In this document: one piece after another, positions 1-8,056 of the stretch
Numbering within the stretch: position 1 is the first letter of the stretch
Layout of the letters: each line of letters begins with the position of its first letter
Assembly (NCBI GenBank): GCA_000318405.1
Contig: KB291764.1
Span: 1 to 64,000 of the forward strand
Length of the DNA: 64,000 nucleotides
DNA from: Brevundimonas diminuta 470-4
Lineage (GTDB): Bacteria > Pseudomonadota > Alphaproteobacteria > Caulobacterales > Caulobacteraceae
Reading direction: 5' to 3'
Notes under the pieces: model-generated
Seen by the model: the letters and a program-made list of their open reading frames with translations, nothing else
Database searches by the model: none
Told to the model about the DNA's origin: nothing
Program-made: the position numbers and the translations under genes

Positions 1-485
1 CCGCGCTCGGCGCACGGGCGCTCGGCGCTGCGGCGTCCGGCGGCATGGCGAGCCTGCGCGCGGGAACGGCGATGGGCTCGGCGGCTCGCGCCTCTTACCA
101 ACTCGGTCAGAACGCCGCCGGAAAGTCCACCATCGGAGCCGGCGCGTCAGGCGTCGCTCGCGCCGCGGCGGGAGCGATGAAGAAGGGAGCCCGGAACGCC
201 GGATCGCGCCTTTCGCAGCCGTTTCGCGAGAGCGCTCAGAAGGGACAGGACGCGGCGTGGAACGCGATGAACAGCACGCGGCCCGCTGGCTCCGCCCCCG
301 CTGCAGCCGTCCCAGGCGGGAGCGCCGGCGCTCATGCCGACGCTTCCAGCGCTCCGGCCTGGGCGCAGCGCATGCGCAGCGAACAGGCGTCCCGTCACCG
401 AAGGCACATGATCGCGCAGGCCGTGAAGGACGGCGACCGTCCGGGCGCGCCCGCCAATCCCGACATCAGCCAGAAGGACGACTAG
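1..485 (+). CDS. trbL: TrbL/VirB6-type conjugation protein, C-terminal part
   Basis: The frame is open from the first bases of the window, so only the C-terminal part is present. The visible 160 residues are rich in Ala, Gly, Arg and Ser and hydrophilic, as in the cytoplasmic tail that follows the membrane segments of TrbL, the inner-membrane component of the Trb mating-pair system. The assignment rests mainly on position: it sits directly upstream of trbF, trbG and trbI in the usual trb order, with only one base between its stop and the trbF start. The tail alone has no diagnostic motif. Confidence 0.75.
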   Translation, partial: ALGARALGAAASGGMASLRAGTAMGSAARASYQLGQNAAGKSTIGAGASGVARAAAGAMKKGARNAGSRLSQPFRESAQKGQDAAWNAMNSTRPAGSAPAAAVPGGSAGAHADASSAPAWAQRMRSEQASRHRRHMIAQAVKDGDRPGAPANPDISQKDD

Positions 486-486
486 C

Positions 487-1251
487 ATGAAATTCAAGCG
501 CCCCATCCAACGCTATGGCCGGACCCCTCAGCCGGAAACGCCCTACCAACGGGCCGGTCAGATGTGGGACGACCGGATCGGCTCCGCTCGCGTTCAGGCC
601 CGCAACTGGAGGCTGATGGCCTTCGGCTGCATGATGATCAGCGGCGGTCTCGCGGCCGGCAATGTCTGGCAGTCGACCCAGAGCCGCGTGGCGCCCTATG
701 TGGTCGAGGTCGATCGGCTGGGCGAGGCGCGATCGGTCGCGCCCGCTATCCAGAACTATCGTCCGACCGACGGCCAGATCATCTGGCACCTCGCGCGCTT
801 CGTCGCCAACGTCCGTTCCGTCTCGACCGACCCCGTGCTGGTCAAACAGAACTGGTTAGAGGCGTACGACTTCGCCACGGACCGTGGAGCGCGGTTTCTC
901 AATGAATACGCCCGCACCAACGACCCGTTCGCCATGATCGGCGAGCGCAGCGTGTCGGTGCAGGTCACTAGCGTCGTGCGCGCATCGGATTCGTCGTTCC
1001 AGGTGAAATGGGTCGAGCAGACCTATGAGCGGGGCAGCCTCGCCAGGACCGAGCGCTGGACGGCGATCCTGACGACGGTCTTTCGCACCCCGAAGACGGC
1101 CGACGCGCTTCGCAAGAACCCTCTTGGTCTGTTCGTCAACGCGATCGACTGGTCCCGCGAACTCGACACGACCGCGCCGACGCAGCCGCCGGTCGGAGCG
1201 GCGCCGCCTCTCGTTCCAGCCATCACCGCCATCGAAGGAGATACGCCGTGA
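487..1251 (+). CDS. trbF: TrbF, VirB8-like mating-pair protein
   Basis: This 254-residue protein is an inner-membrane assembly component of the type IV secretion channel used for conjugation. It has a short cytoplasmic N-terminus, one membrane segment at about residues 41-61, and a periplasmic VirB8-like domain, with the conserved stretches PYVVEVDRLG near residue 70 and WTAILTTVFRTP near residue 190. A Pro-rich tail follows. Length and layout are normal for TrbF. It lies between trbL and trbG, and its stop overlaps the GTG start of trbG by four bases, which indicates one operon. Confidence 0.93.
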   Translation: MKFKRPIQRYGRTPQPETPYQRAGQMWDDRIGSARVQARNWRLMAFGCMMISGGLAAGNVWQSTQSRVAPYVVEVDRLGEARSVAPAIQNYRPTDGQIIWHLARFVANVRSVSTDPVLVKQNWLEAYDFATDRGARFLNEYARTNDPFAMIGERSVSVQVTSVVRASDSSFQVKWVEQTYERGSLARTERWTAILTTVFRTPKTADALRKNPLGLFVNAIDWSRELDTTAPTQPPVGAAPPLVPAITAIEGDTP

Positions 1252-2234
1252 TCCGTTTACCGCTTGCCGGGGTCTCCGCCCTGGCGCTCGCCGCGTGCGC
1301 AGGGAAGACCCCGCCGCCCGCCATCGCCTACGACCCCGTCGACTTCCAGCCCGCCGTCGTCGCGGCGGAACCGCCGACCCCGGTCGAGATCGTAGAAACC
1401 CCGGTTCCGTTGCCGCTGCCGGGCCAACTCCAGCCTGCGCCTTCCGCGCGCCGCGAGACCGGCTCGCCCACGGCCAGCGTCGAGGCCGCAAACCGCGCCG
1501 CGACGCAGGAGCCGTCACGCTCGGGCTACGTCAACGCCGTGCAGGTCTACCCCTGGACCGATGGGGCGCTCTACCGGCTCTACGCCGCGCCGGAACGAGT
1601 CAGCGACATTGCGCTTCAGCAGGGCGAGGAACTGATCGCGGTCTCGGCCGGCGATACAGTGCGTTGGGTCATAGGCGATACGGTGAGCGGAGCCGGCGAC
1701 CATCGGCGGGTGCATGTCCTGGTCAAGCCGTTCGCGGCAGGGCTGCACACCAACATGGTCATCACCACGACGCGTCGCGCCTATCACCTCGCGCTCGAAA
1801 GCACCGATGCGACCGCGATGGCGGCGATCTCCTGGACCTATCCGCAGGACCGGTTGCTGGCGCTGCAAAGGGGAAATGACGCAGCGGCGGCGGCGCAGAC
1901 CGTCGCGCTCGCCGTCGCCGTCGAGAACCTGCGCTTCCGCTATGCGATTACCGGGGATGCGCCGCCGTGGCGGCCGCTCCGCGCCTGGGACGACGGGGCG
2001 AAGGTCTATATCGAGTTTCCGGCCCGGCTCGATCAGGGGGAGGCGCCGCCGTTGTTCGTCGTCGGCCCGCTCGGCGACGCCCAACTCGTGAACTACCGGG
2101 TCAGCGGACACCATTACATCGTCGACCGGCTGTTCGCCGCGGCGGAACTGCGCATGGGCGAAGCGCCGCAGCGGGTCGTGCGGATCACCCGGACCGATGG
2201 CGATCAGCGGCGGGGCCGGAGGGCGTCGCAATGA
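1248..2234 (+). CDS. trbG: TrbG, VirB9-like conjugation lipoprotein
   Basis: This 328-residue protein is the VirB9-like component of the outer-membrane core complex. Translation begins at a GTG that overlaps the trbF stop (GTGA). Residues 1-17 form a lipoprotein signal ending in the lipobox LAAC, so Cys17 should be lipidated. The middle holds the VirB9 signature, including AGLHTNMVITT and RRAYHLALEST near residues 165-185, and the C-terminal beta domain follows (FRYAITGD, YIEFP, VNYRVSGHHYIVDRLF). The stop overlaps the trbI start (ATGA). Confidence 0.93.
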   Translation: MIRLPLAGVSALALAACAGKTPPPAIAYDPVDFQPAVVAAEPPTPVEIVETPVPLPLPGQLQPAPSARRETGSPTASVEAANRAATQEPSRSGYVNAVQVYPWTDGALYRLYAAPERVSDIALQQGEELIAVSAGDTVRWVIGDTVSGAGDHRRVHVLVKPFAAGLHTNMVITTTRRAYHLALESTDATAMAAISWTYPQDRLLALQRGNDAAAAAQTVALAVAVENLRFRYAITGDAPPWRPLRAWDDGAKVYIEFPARLDQGEAPPLFVVGPLGDAQLVNYRVSGHHYIVDRLFAAAELRMGEAPQRVVRITRTDGDQRRGRRASQ

Positions 2235-3466
2235 TCGACGAGCCCGACACGCCCCGCGAGACCCCGCCGCGCGAGGGTGCTCCCAAGTCGTCCCCCGACG
2301 CCTTTACCCTGCGCGCCGCGCCGCGCCGCATCGTCCGGTTCAAGCGCAGCGTCGTCATCGGCGGCGCCGCGGCCGGGGCGGCGGCGATCGCCGGCGTCGC
2401 CTGGCTCGCGCTGGGGCCAGCGACGCTCCGGGTCGCAGAGCCTGCCGACGAGCCGGTCGTGACGGATCGCCACGCAACCGCCGACGCCGTCGCGGATCTC
2501 CCCGGCGACTACGGCTCCGTACCGCAACTGGGGCCTCCGCTTCCGGGCGACCTCGGACGGGCGATCCTGGATGAAGAGCGCGGAGGAGACGGCGCTTCCC
2601 TCGATGCAGGAGCGCCGCCGCCGTCAGCGGAGGAACAGGCGCTTGAGGCGGAACGCCAGCGTCAGGCGACGCAGGCGGGTCAGGCGCGCGAGTCCGGCGT
2701 GATGGTGCGGCTCCCGCGTCAGGCACCCGCCACGGCCGAAGTCGCCCAGACGGGGACGGCCACGGCGGTCGCGCCCGCCGGGGCAGGGGAGGGACAGCCT
2801 GGCATCGATCCCCAACGCGATCCGAACGGCCAGCAGCGCAAGATCGATTTCGTGGCGCAAGGGCCGTCCTCGACGATCAACCCACATCGCATTCAGGAGC
2901 CGGCTTCGCCGTATCAGGTCATGGCCGGCAGCGTCATCGCGGCCAGCCTGATGACGGGTCTGCGCTCCGATCTTCCTGGCTTCGTCACCGCCCAGGTCTC
3001 GGAGAACGTCTACGACTCCGCGACGGGGCGCATCCTGCTTATCCCGCAAGGCGCGCGGCTGGTAGGCAGCTATGACAGCGTCGTGGCCTTTGGTCAGAGC
3101 CGGGCGCTCCTGGTCTGGCAGCGCATCATCCTGCCTGACGGCGCTTCGATCCAACTCGACAACCTCCCTGCGACGGATGCTGCGGGCTACGCCGGGCTCG
3201 CCGACAAGGTGGATTTCCACACATGGCGGCTCCTCAAGGGCGTCGCGCTTTCCACCCTGCTCGGGGTCGGAACGGAGCTGACCGTCGACGGCGAGAGCGA
3301 CCTCGTCCGGGCCGTCCGCGAGTCGACGCAGCAGTCCAGCAGCCAGGCCGGACAACAGATCGTCACCCGGAATCTCGACGTCCAACCCACCATCACCATT
3401 CGCCCCGGATTTCCGCTGCGCGTGATCGTCCACAAGGATCTCGTGCTGCGTCCGTGGGACCGCTGA
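2231..3466 (+). CDS. trbI: TrbI, VirB10-like conjugation protein
   Basis: The 411-residue product is a VirB10-like protein that spans the envelope and links the inner- and outer-membrane parts of the secretion channel. A cytoplasmic N-terminus is followed by a membrane segment around residues 42-62, a Pro/Ala/Gln-rich periplasmic linker, and the conserved C-terminal VirB10 domain (SPYQVMAGSVIAASLMTGLR near residue 230, then ILLIPQGARLVGSYDS). I chose the ATG at 2231, which overlaps the trbG stop; the frame stays open further upstream, but that part is only a shadow of trbG. Confidence 0.94.
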   Translation: MIDEPDTPRETPPREGAPKSSPDAFTLRAAPRRIVRFKRSVVIGGAAAGAAAIAGVAWLALGPATLRVAEPADEPVVTDRHATADAVADLPGDYGSVPQLGPPLPGDLGRAILDEERGGDGASLDAGAPPPSAEEQALEAERQRQATQAGQARESGVMVRLPRQAPATAEVAQTGTATAVAPAGAGEGQPGIDPQRDPNGQQRKIDFVAQGPSSTINPHRIQEPASPYQVMAGSVIAASLMTGLRSDLPGFVTAQVSENVYDSATGRILLIPQGARLVGSYDSVVAFGQSRALLVWQRIILPDGASIQLDNLPATDAAGYAGLADKVDFHTWRLLKGVALSTLLGVGTELTVDGESDLVRAVRESTQQSSSQAGQQIVTRNLDVQPTITIRPGFPLRVIVHKDLVLRPWDR

Positions 3467-3479
3467 GAGGAGAGACCCC

Positions 3480-3695
3480 ATGCTGAAGCTGGGCAAACTG
3501 CCTGATCGGACGCCGATCAAGCTCACCGTCACCGTCACGCCGGACCTTCATCGGTCGCTGTCCGACTACGCCGCCGTCTATCGCGAGGCCTATGACGATA
3601 AAGCCGAGATCGCGGACCTTGTCCCGGCGATGCTCGAGGCCTTCCTCGCCGGCGACAGGGAGTTCGCCAAGGCGCTGAAGGCGAAGGGAGGCTGA
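3480..3695 (+). CDS. DUF2274 family small protein
   Basis: This 71-residue protein belongs to the DUF2274 family, whose members are commonly found right after trbI in alphaproteobacterial conjugative elements. The N-terminus LKLGKLPDRTPIKLTVTVTP and the following predicted helix (DLHRSLSDYAAVYREAYDD) are typical. A good ribosome-binding site, gagaggagag, precedes the ATG. No biochemical role is known; its position makes an accessory role in conjugation or element control likely. It is 13 bases from trbI and one base from the next gene, so it is probably in the trb transcript. Confidence 0.88.
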   Translation: MLKLGKLPDRTPIKLTVTVTPDLHRSLSDYAAVYREAYDDKAEIADLVPAMLEAFLAGDREFAKALKAKGG

Positions 3696-3696
3696 G

Positions 3697-4035
3697 ATGG
3701 GCGTCATAGGAAAGTTCAAGCCGACCAAGCAGGGCGGCTGGGAAGGCCGCATCGAAACCCTTCTCATCGACCGGAAAATCCGGTTCGTTCCAAACGACGA
3801 CCGCCGAAACGACAACTCGCCGGACTATGTCGTCATGCTCGGCTGGTCGCGCGTCGGCGAGGCCTGGAAGGCGACGTCGCGGGGAGAGAATCCGCGAGAC
3901 TATCTCCGCGTTCGGTTGAACGACCCCTGGTCGGAGCCGAAGCGTGCGACCCTGTTTCCAGCGCCGGACGGCGCCACCGCCGAGCTTGCCTGGAGCCGCC
4001 AGCATCGGATGCGGGATTGGGGCGATGAACCCTGA
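3697..4035 (+). CDS. DUF736 family protein
   Basis: This 112-residue protein shows the DUF736 pattern: an N-terminal IGKFKPTKQGGWEGRIETL, a central NSPDYVV, and VGEAWKATSRGENPRDYLRVRLNDP. DUF736 proteins are small, largely beta-strand proteins of unknown function that are carried by many plasmids and integrative elements of alphaproteobacteria. It follows the DUF2274 gene with a one-base gap and overlaps the next small ORF, consistent with the end of the conjugation operon. Confidence 0.88.
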   Translation: MGVIGKFKPTKQGGWEGRIETLLIDRKIRFVPNDDRRNDNSPDYVVMLGWSRVGEAWKATSRGENPRDYLRVRLNDPWSEPKRATLFPAPDGATAELAWSRQHRMRDWGDEP

Positions 4036-4285
4036 CCGCCGATCTGTGTCGTCCGTTCCGGAGAAAGACGTTCGTCCGTCGCGGCGCGGCGGCCACTTTT
4101 CCGCGGATCTCGCGCGTGACGCGCAAGCGCACTTCCAGAAGCAGTCGATAGGGGAAGTTTCTGAAGTCGAGGCGCGGGCGATGCTCGCCGATCTGACGGA
4201 CTTCTTTCGTATCCTCATCGAATGGGATTCGAAGCGTAGAGCAAAGCCTGGACGGTCTATTCCAAATTCACGCAAGAAGGAGTGA
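4025..4285 (+). CDS. Small conserved-looking hypothetical protein of the element
   Basis: This 86-residue ORF starts inside the last codons of the DUF736 gene (11-base overlap) and stops just before the AT-rich leader of the recombinase. I do not recognise a family. The N-terminal half is basic and disordered-looking; the C-terminal half (EVSEVEARAMLADLTDFFRILIEWD) is predicted to form one amphipathic helix. The start overlap and the lack of internal stops in a plausible operon position support a real gene. Its position next to the recombinase would fit a small directionality or control factor, but nothing in the sequence proves this. Confidence 0.5.
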   Translation: MNPDRRSVSSVPEKDVRPSRRGGHFSADLARDAQAHFQKQSIGEVSEVEARAMLADLTDFFRILIEWDSKRRAKPGRSIPNSRKKE

Positions 4286-4496
4286 TGAGGCGGATCTTGC
4301 CTTGGTGTCGCGTTGGAATAAAATTCCATATGTAATTGAAATATATAGCAACATTCGCAATTTTGCGAGTTATTTGCTTGATTGGTTCTCCCGGCTCGCT
4401 AGGATTCTGCGTCCGGCGTTGTCGATGCTCTTTTCTGGATTGAGCCGTTGCCGCGCCGTTATCGCCTTTGCTCGGCGACCTTAGCGGGAGACAGAT
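4286..4496. promoter_or_regulatory. AT-rich leader of the recombinase with two inverted repeats
   Basis: This gap is far richer in A and T than the rest of the window. It contains a perfect 6-bp inverted repeat with a 3-base spacer at 4314-4328 (tggaat/attcca) and another at 4355-4368 (tcgcaa/ttgcga, two-base spacer). A promoter-like TTGAAA lies at 4336-4341. A 60-codon ORF at 4302-4484 covers it but has no family features. The likely role is promoter and operator of the recombinase gene, and possibly a recombination site; this is inferred from composition and position. Confidence 0.45.
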
Positions 4497-6050
4497 ATGG
4501 CCAGTCGGAAAGTCGCGCGTTCTGCACCAGTTATCGAGATAAGACGGGCTGTTATGTATGCTCGTGTTTCATCGAAGGAGCAGGATCGGGAAGGATTTTC
4601 CATCCCGGCTCAAACCAAGCTGATGAAAGACTACGCCGATGCCAACGATATTCAGGTGGCGCGGGAATTTGTCGACGTTGAAACCGCCAAGAAGAGCGGG
4701 CGCACCAGCTTCAACGAAATGCTGCAATACGTCCGCCGGCACCCTACAGTTCGGACGCTTCTGGTCGAAAAGACCGACAGACTCTATCGCAATCTCAAGG
4801 ACTGGGTGACGGTCGACGACCTCGACATCGAAATTCATTTCGTAAAAGAGGGCGTCGTCCTCTCGCAGGACTCCCGCTCTTCCGAAAAGTTCATGCACGG
4901 CATCAAGGTGCTGATGGCGAAAAACTATATCGACAATCTGTCGGAAGAAACCCGAAAGGGCATGTTGGAGAAGGCCGAACAGGGCCTGTGGCCGACAGTC
5001 GCACCGATCGGCTACCTGAACGTCGAAGGTCCCAACGGTAAGAAGATCATCACCATCGATCCGGCGCTCGGTCCGCTCGTTCAGCGCCTATATGAGTGGT
5101 ATTCTACAGGCCAGTACTCGCTAAAGGAGGTCTCCAAGAAGGCTCGGCAGGCTGGCTTGACCTACCGGAAGAGTGGCGCTCCCATAGGCGTAAGCACGGT
5201 CCATACGATCCTGCGGAACCGAATTTATACCGGCGCCTTCGAATGGCTGGACAAGGTCTATCAGGGCTCCCACGCGCCGTTGGTTTCCGAGGACCTTTGG
5301 GGCGCGGTCCAGGATGTCCTGGATGGGCGCAAGGCGGCCAACATTCGCGCCAGCGTAAACGACTTTCCGTTCACCGGCATGATGACGTGCGGTCATTGTG
5401 GTTGCGCGATGGTCGGTGAGATCAAAAAGCAGCGATACATTTATTACCACTGCACGGGCTTCAAAGGAAAATGCGGCGAGCCGTATGTCCGCGAGGAGGT
5501 CCTGGAGCAGCGATTCGCCGGCCTGTTGCGGCAATTGCGATTCGATGATGCTGCTTTTGAACTGATCCAACGCGCCTTGCGCGAAAGTCTTCAGGATGAA
5601 ACCCGGGAGCGTAGGGCGGCAATCGAGCGGCTCCGCGGCGAGGCCGATCGGCTGCAGGCCCGCATCGAGCGGATGTACGAAGACAAACTCGACGGGGTGG
5701 TCTCCGACGACTTCTATCGCCGGATGCAAATCGTGTGGCGCGAGGAGCGGGATCGTTGCCTGAAGGACATTGAGCGGCACCATAGCGCTGATGACGAGTA
5801 TATCGATAACGGGATTGCGCTGATCCGTCTCGGACGGGAAGCGCACGATCTCTTCGAGCAGGCCTCCGCTTCAGAGAAGCGAAGGGTCCTGAATCTCGTA
5901 CTTTCGAACTGCTCGTGGGCTCATGGAGAGCTTACAGCAAAATTCCGCCAACCATTTGATTTGTTGTCGGAAACTATCGCCCAGTCTACCTTCTCAAAGA
6001 AGGAGAAAACGGGCGATTTGCCCGAAAATGAGAAATGGCTCCGCGGGTAG
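4497..6050 (+). CDS. Large serine recombinase (element integrase)
   Basis: This 517-residue protein is a large serine recombinase, expected to integrate and excise the conjugative element. The N-terminal resolvase domain contains YARVSSKEQ, with Ser25 as the likely nucleophile, and the conserved EKTDRLYRN near residue 95. A recombinase domain follows (EETRKGMLEKAEQGLWP...IGY near residue 165), then a zinc ribbon around residues 298-330 (TCGHCG, YYHCTG, GKCGEPYV) and a coiled coil at about 365-430. The last codons W-L-R-G and the TAG stop lie inside the 3' end of tRNA-Asn, so the junction determines the protein's C-terminus. Confidence 0.92.
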   Translation: MASRKVARSAPVIEIRRAVMYARVSSKEQDREGFSIPAQTKLMKDYADANDIQVAREFVDVETAKKSGRTSFNEMLQYVRRHPTVRTLLVEKTDRLYRNLKDWVTVDDLDIEIHFVKEGVVLSQDSRSSEKFMHGIKVLMAKNYIDNLSEETRKGMLEKAEQGLWPTVAPIGYLNVEGPNGKKIITIDPALGPLVQRLYEWYSTGQYSLKEVSKKARQAGLTYRKSGAPIGVSTVHTILRNRIYTGAFEWLDKVYQGSHAPLVSEDLWGAVQDVLDGRKAANIRASVNDFPFTGMMTCGHCGCAMVGEIKKQRYIYYHCTGFKGKCGEPYVREEVLEQRFAGLLRQLRFDDAAFELIQRALRESLQDETRERRAAIERLRGEADRLQARIERMYEDKLDGVVSDDFYRRMQIVWREERDRCLKDIERHHSADDEYIDNGIALIRLGREAHDLFEQASASEKRRVLNLVLSNCSWAHGELTAKFRQPFDLLSETIAQSTFSKKEKTGDLPENEKWLRG

Positions 6051-6110
6051 GATTCGAACCTACGACCAGCCGATTAACAGTCGGCTGCTCTACCACTGAG
6101 CTACCGCGGA
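6036..6110 (-). tRNA. tRNA-Asn(GTT)
   Basis: The minus strand folds into a complete 75-nt tRNA including an encoded CCA (6036-6038). Acceptor stem TCCGCGG pairs with CCGCGGA, the D arm carries AGCTCAGTGGTAGAGC, the T arm carries GGTTCGAATCC, and the anticodon is GTT (6076-6078). Its 3' end faces the recombinase gene and overlaps that gene's final codons, the usual geometry of an integration site at a tRNA 3' end. The tRNA itself is intact. Confidence 0.96.
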
Positions 6111-6221
6111 ACATCCCCTCGGGGGAGGCCGGCGTATAGCAGCGCCTTTTCGATTCATGCAACGGGTAAAACGCAGAAATCGCCAAATTTTTTCGCGAAG
6201 CCCTGCGCTACAAGGGTCGGC

Positions 6222-7037
6222 ATGACTCCGATCACTGTTTTCGATCCTGACGATCCCCGCGTCGCCGCCTTTCGCGATGTGAAGGAACGCGACCTGACCG
6301 GGCGGCAGGGGCTGTTCGTCGCCGAGGGAGAGGTCGTTCTGCGCGTCCTGGCGTCCGGGGCGTCGTTGTGCGCGCCTGTGTCGGTGCTGATCGCCGAGAA
6401 GCGGCTGGAGGGGCTGAGAGAGGTGCTGGAGCGCCTTCCGCCCGACGTGCCCATCCATGTCGCGCCCCAAGCGGTTCTGAACGCGGTGGCGGGGTTTGAT
6501 CTGCACCGGGGCATTCTCGCCCTGGGGCGCAAACCGAATCCGGTCGAGCCGGACGCTCTTCTGGACAGCCTGCCGGATCGAGCCGTCGTCGTGATGGCCT
6601 GCGGAATCGGCAATCACGACAACATGGGCGGCCTGTTTCGTAACGCCGCCGCTTTTGGGGCAGGGGCGGTGCTGATGGATCGGACCTGCTGCGATCCGTT
6701 CTATCGCAAGGCGATCCGGGTGTCGGTCGGCGCTGTCCTGCGCACGCCAATGGCGACGGGGCTGGAGGCCGGGAGCCTGATCGACCTGCTGCAGGGCAGG
6801 GGATTCGAAGTGCTGGCCCTGACGCCGTCGACGGATCAAACGCTGGCCGAACTGAAACCGGCGCCGCGCACGGCGATTCTGTTGGGCAGCGAAGGGCCGG
6901 GCCTGCCGGGGGAGATCATCGCGCGCTGCCGACCCGTCGGCATCCGCATGGCGGGCGGATTCGATTCGCTGAATGTGGCGGCGACCAGCGCCGTGGCCCT
7001 GCATCACGTGACGACGGCGAGGTCAGCACAGGGCTGA
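6222..7037 (+). CDS. TrmH/SpoU family RNA 2'-O-methyltransferase
   Basis: This 271-residue protein is a SPOUT-class RNA ribose methyltransferase. The C-terminal catalytic half shows the three SpoU motifs: NHDNMGGLFRNAAAFGAGAVL near residue 128 (motif 1), ILLGSEGPGLP near residue 223 (motif 2), and FDSLNVAATSAVALHH near residue 248 (motif 3, in the deep trefoil knot that binds S-adenosylmethionine). The N-terminal part (GRQGLFVAEGEVVLRVL) matches the RNA-binding domain of these enzymes. The exact rRNA or tRNA target cannot be read from the sequence. It stands alone between two tRNAs and has its own terminator. Confidence 0.9.
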   Translation: MTPITVFDPDDPRVAAFRDVKERDLTGRQGLFVAEGEVVLRVLASGASLCAPVSVLIAEKRLEGLREVLERLPPDVPIHVAPQAVLNAVAGFDLHRGILALGRKPNPVEPDALLDSLPDRAVVVMACGIGNHDNMGGLFRNAAAFGAGAVLMDRTCCDPFYRKAIRVSVGAVLRTPMATGLEAGSLIDLLQGRGFEVLALTPSTDQTLAELKPAPRTAILLGSEGPGLPGEIIARCRPVGIRMAGGFDSLNVAATSAVALHHVTTARSAQG

Positions 7038-7042
7038 AAGCA

Positions 7043-7070
7043 AGAAAGCCGCCCCGAAGGGCGGCTTTCT
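7043..7070 (+). terminator. Intrinsic terminator after the SpoU methyltransferase gene
   Basis: A perfect 12-bp stem (7043-7054 with 7059-7070) closes on the loop CGAA just after the methyltransferase stop codon. The stem's A-rich 5' arm and T-rich 3' arm make it usable in both directions, so it may also end transcripts from the minus-strand tRNA-Cys. Confidence 0.8.
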
Positions 7071-7085
7071 CGATGTTCATCGCGA

Positions 7086-7159
7086 TGGAGGCCTGACCGG
7101 GAATCGAACCCGGGTGCAAGGATTTGCAGTCCTCTGCGTCACCACTCCGCCATCAGGCC
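7086..7159 (-). tRNA. tRNA-Cys(GCA)
   Basis: A complete 74-nt cloverleaf is read on the minus strand, with encoded CCA at 7086-7088 and discriminator U, as expected for tRNA-Cys. The acceptor stem is GGCCTGA/TCAGGCC, the anticodon is GCA (7125-7127), and the T loop is GGTTCGATTCC. Confidence 0.96.
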
Positions 7160-7290
7160 GTGGCCCCCGTTTCCAGGGACCCCGCCATCGCGAGGGCCGT
7201 CAGCTATCAGATCGGATTGTCCGCTGCAACGCACGGACCTATAAGCGCGTCACATTTCTTCGCCTGAGCCGACCTGAAGGACTTCGGATT

Positions 7291-7920
7291 ATGGATTTCG
7301 CCGCCGCCCGCAAGGTGATGCTGGACTCGCAGGTCCGCGTGAACGACGTCACCGACCGCCAACTGCACGCCGCCATCGGCGCTGTGCAGCGCGAGCGATT
7401 CTGCGCCCCCGACCGCGCCTTCTCGGCCTATGCCGATGTCGAGCCTGAGATCGCGAACGGTCGCCGTCTGATGTTGCCGCGCGATGTGGCCAAGCTGTTG
7501 CAGGGGCTGGACGCCCGTGCGGGCGAGAAGGCGCTGGCGATCGCGGCGCCCTACGCCGCCGCTGTGCTGGCGCACATGGGCCTGAAGGTGACGGCTCAGG
7601 AATCAGACGCCGCCGTGTTCGAGGTGGTCGGCGCCGCCCTGGCAGACGCGGGCGTCGAAACGGCGGTCGCGCCGCTGAACGAGCCGCAAGGCGAAGGTTA
7701 TGACCTGATCGTCAGCGAAGGCGGCGTGATCGGGCGTCCCGAATCCTGGATCGCGGCCCTGCGTCCCGGCGGCCGCTTGGCCGTGGTGGAGCGCGACGGC
7801 GCCAGCGGCGCGGCGGTTCTTTATGTGCGTGGTCGTGAAGGCGTGTCGCGCCGCGAACTGTTCGATGCGGCGCCTGACCTGCTGCCGGAAATGACGCCGG
7901 CGCCTGCTTTTGCGCTCTAG
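7291..7920 (+). CDS. Diverged protein-L-isoaspartate O-methyltransferase-like protein
   Basis: This 209-residue protein has the overall plan of PCMT enzymes: an N-terminal helix (ARKVMLDSQVRVNDVTD), the pre-motif ERFCAPDRAFSAYADVE, and a C-terminal Rossmann-like domain with YDLIVSEGGV and the LRPGGRLAVV strand. The S-adenosylmethionine glycine loop, normally GxGxGY, reads instead AIAAPYAAAV near residue 89, so catalysis is doubtful. I start at the ATG at 7291; the frame opens upstream inside tRNA-Cys, which cannot be coding. It precedes the TolC-type gene by 136 bases. Confidence 0.8.
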   Translation: MDFAAARKVMLDSQVRVNDVTDRQLHAAIGAVQRERFCAPDRAFSAYADVEPEIANGRRLMLPRDVAKLLQGLDARAGEKALAIAAPYAAAVLAHMGLKVTAQESDAAVFEVVGAALADAGVETAVAPLNEPQGEGYDLIVSEGGVIGRPESWIAALRPGGRLAVVERDGASGAAVLYVRGREGVSRRELFDAAPDLLPEMTPAPAFAL

Positions 7921-8056
7921 CGCCTCTTGTGCGACGGAACAGACGTTGCACTGCGTGAAAAAAACTTAACTGGCGTCGGGCGAGGCTAGCCGCCAACTAC
8001 GCCGTTAGAAGGCACTACAGGCGCGCCGAACGGGGGCGTCAGGCAGGGACAGGTTC

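Noticed and set aside
4302-4484. 60-codon ORF in the AT-rich leader before the recombinase
   Set aside because: There is no ribosome site or family pattern, and the DNA looks regulatory (two palindromes). It could be a leader peptide, but I cannot support it.
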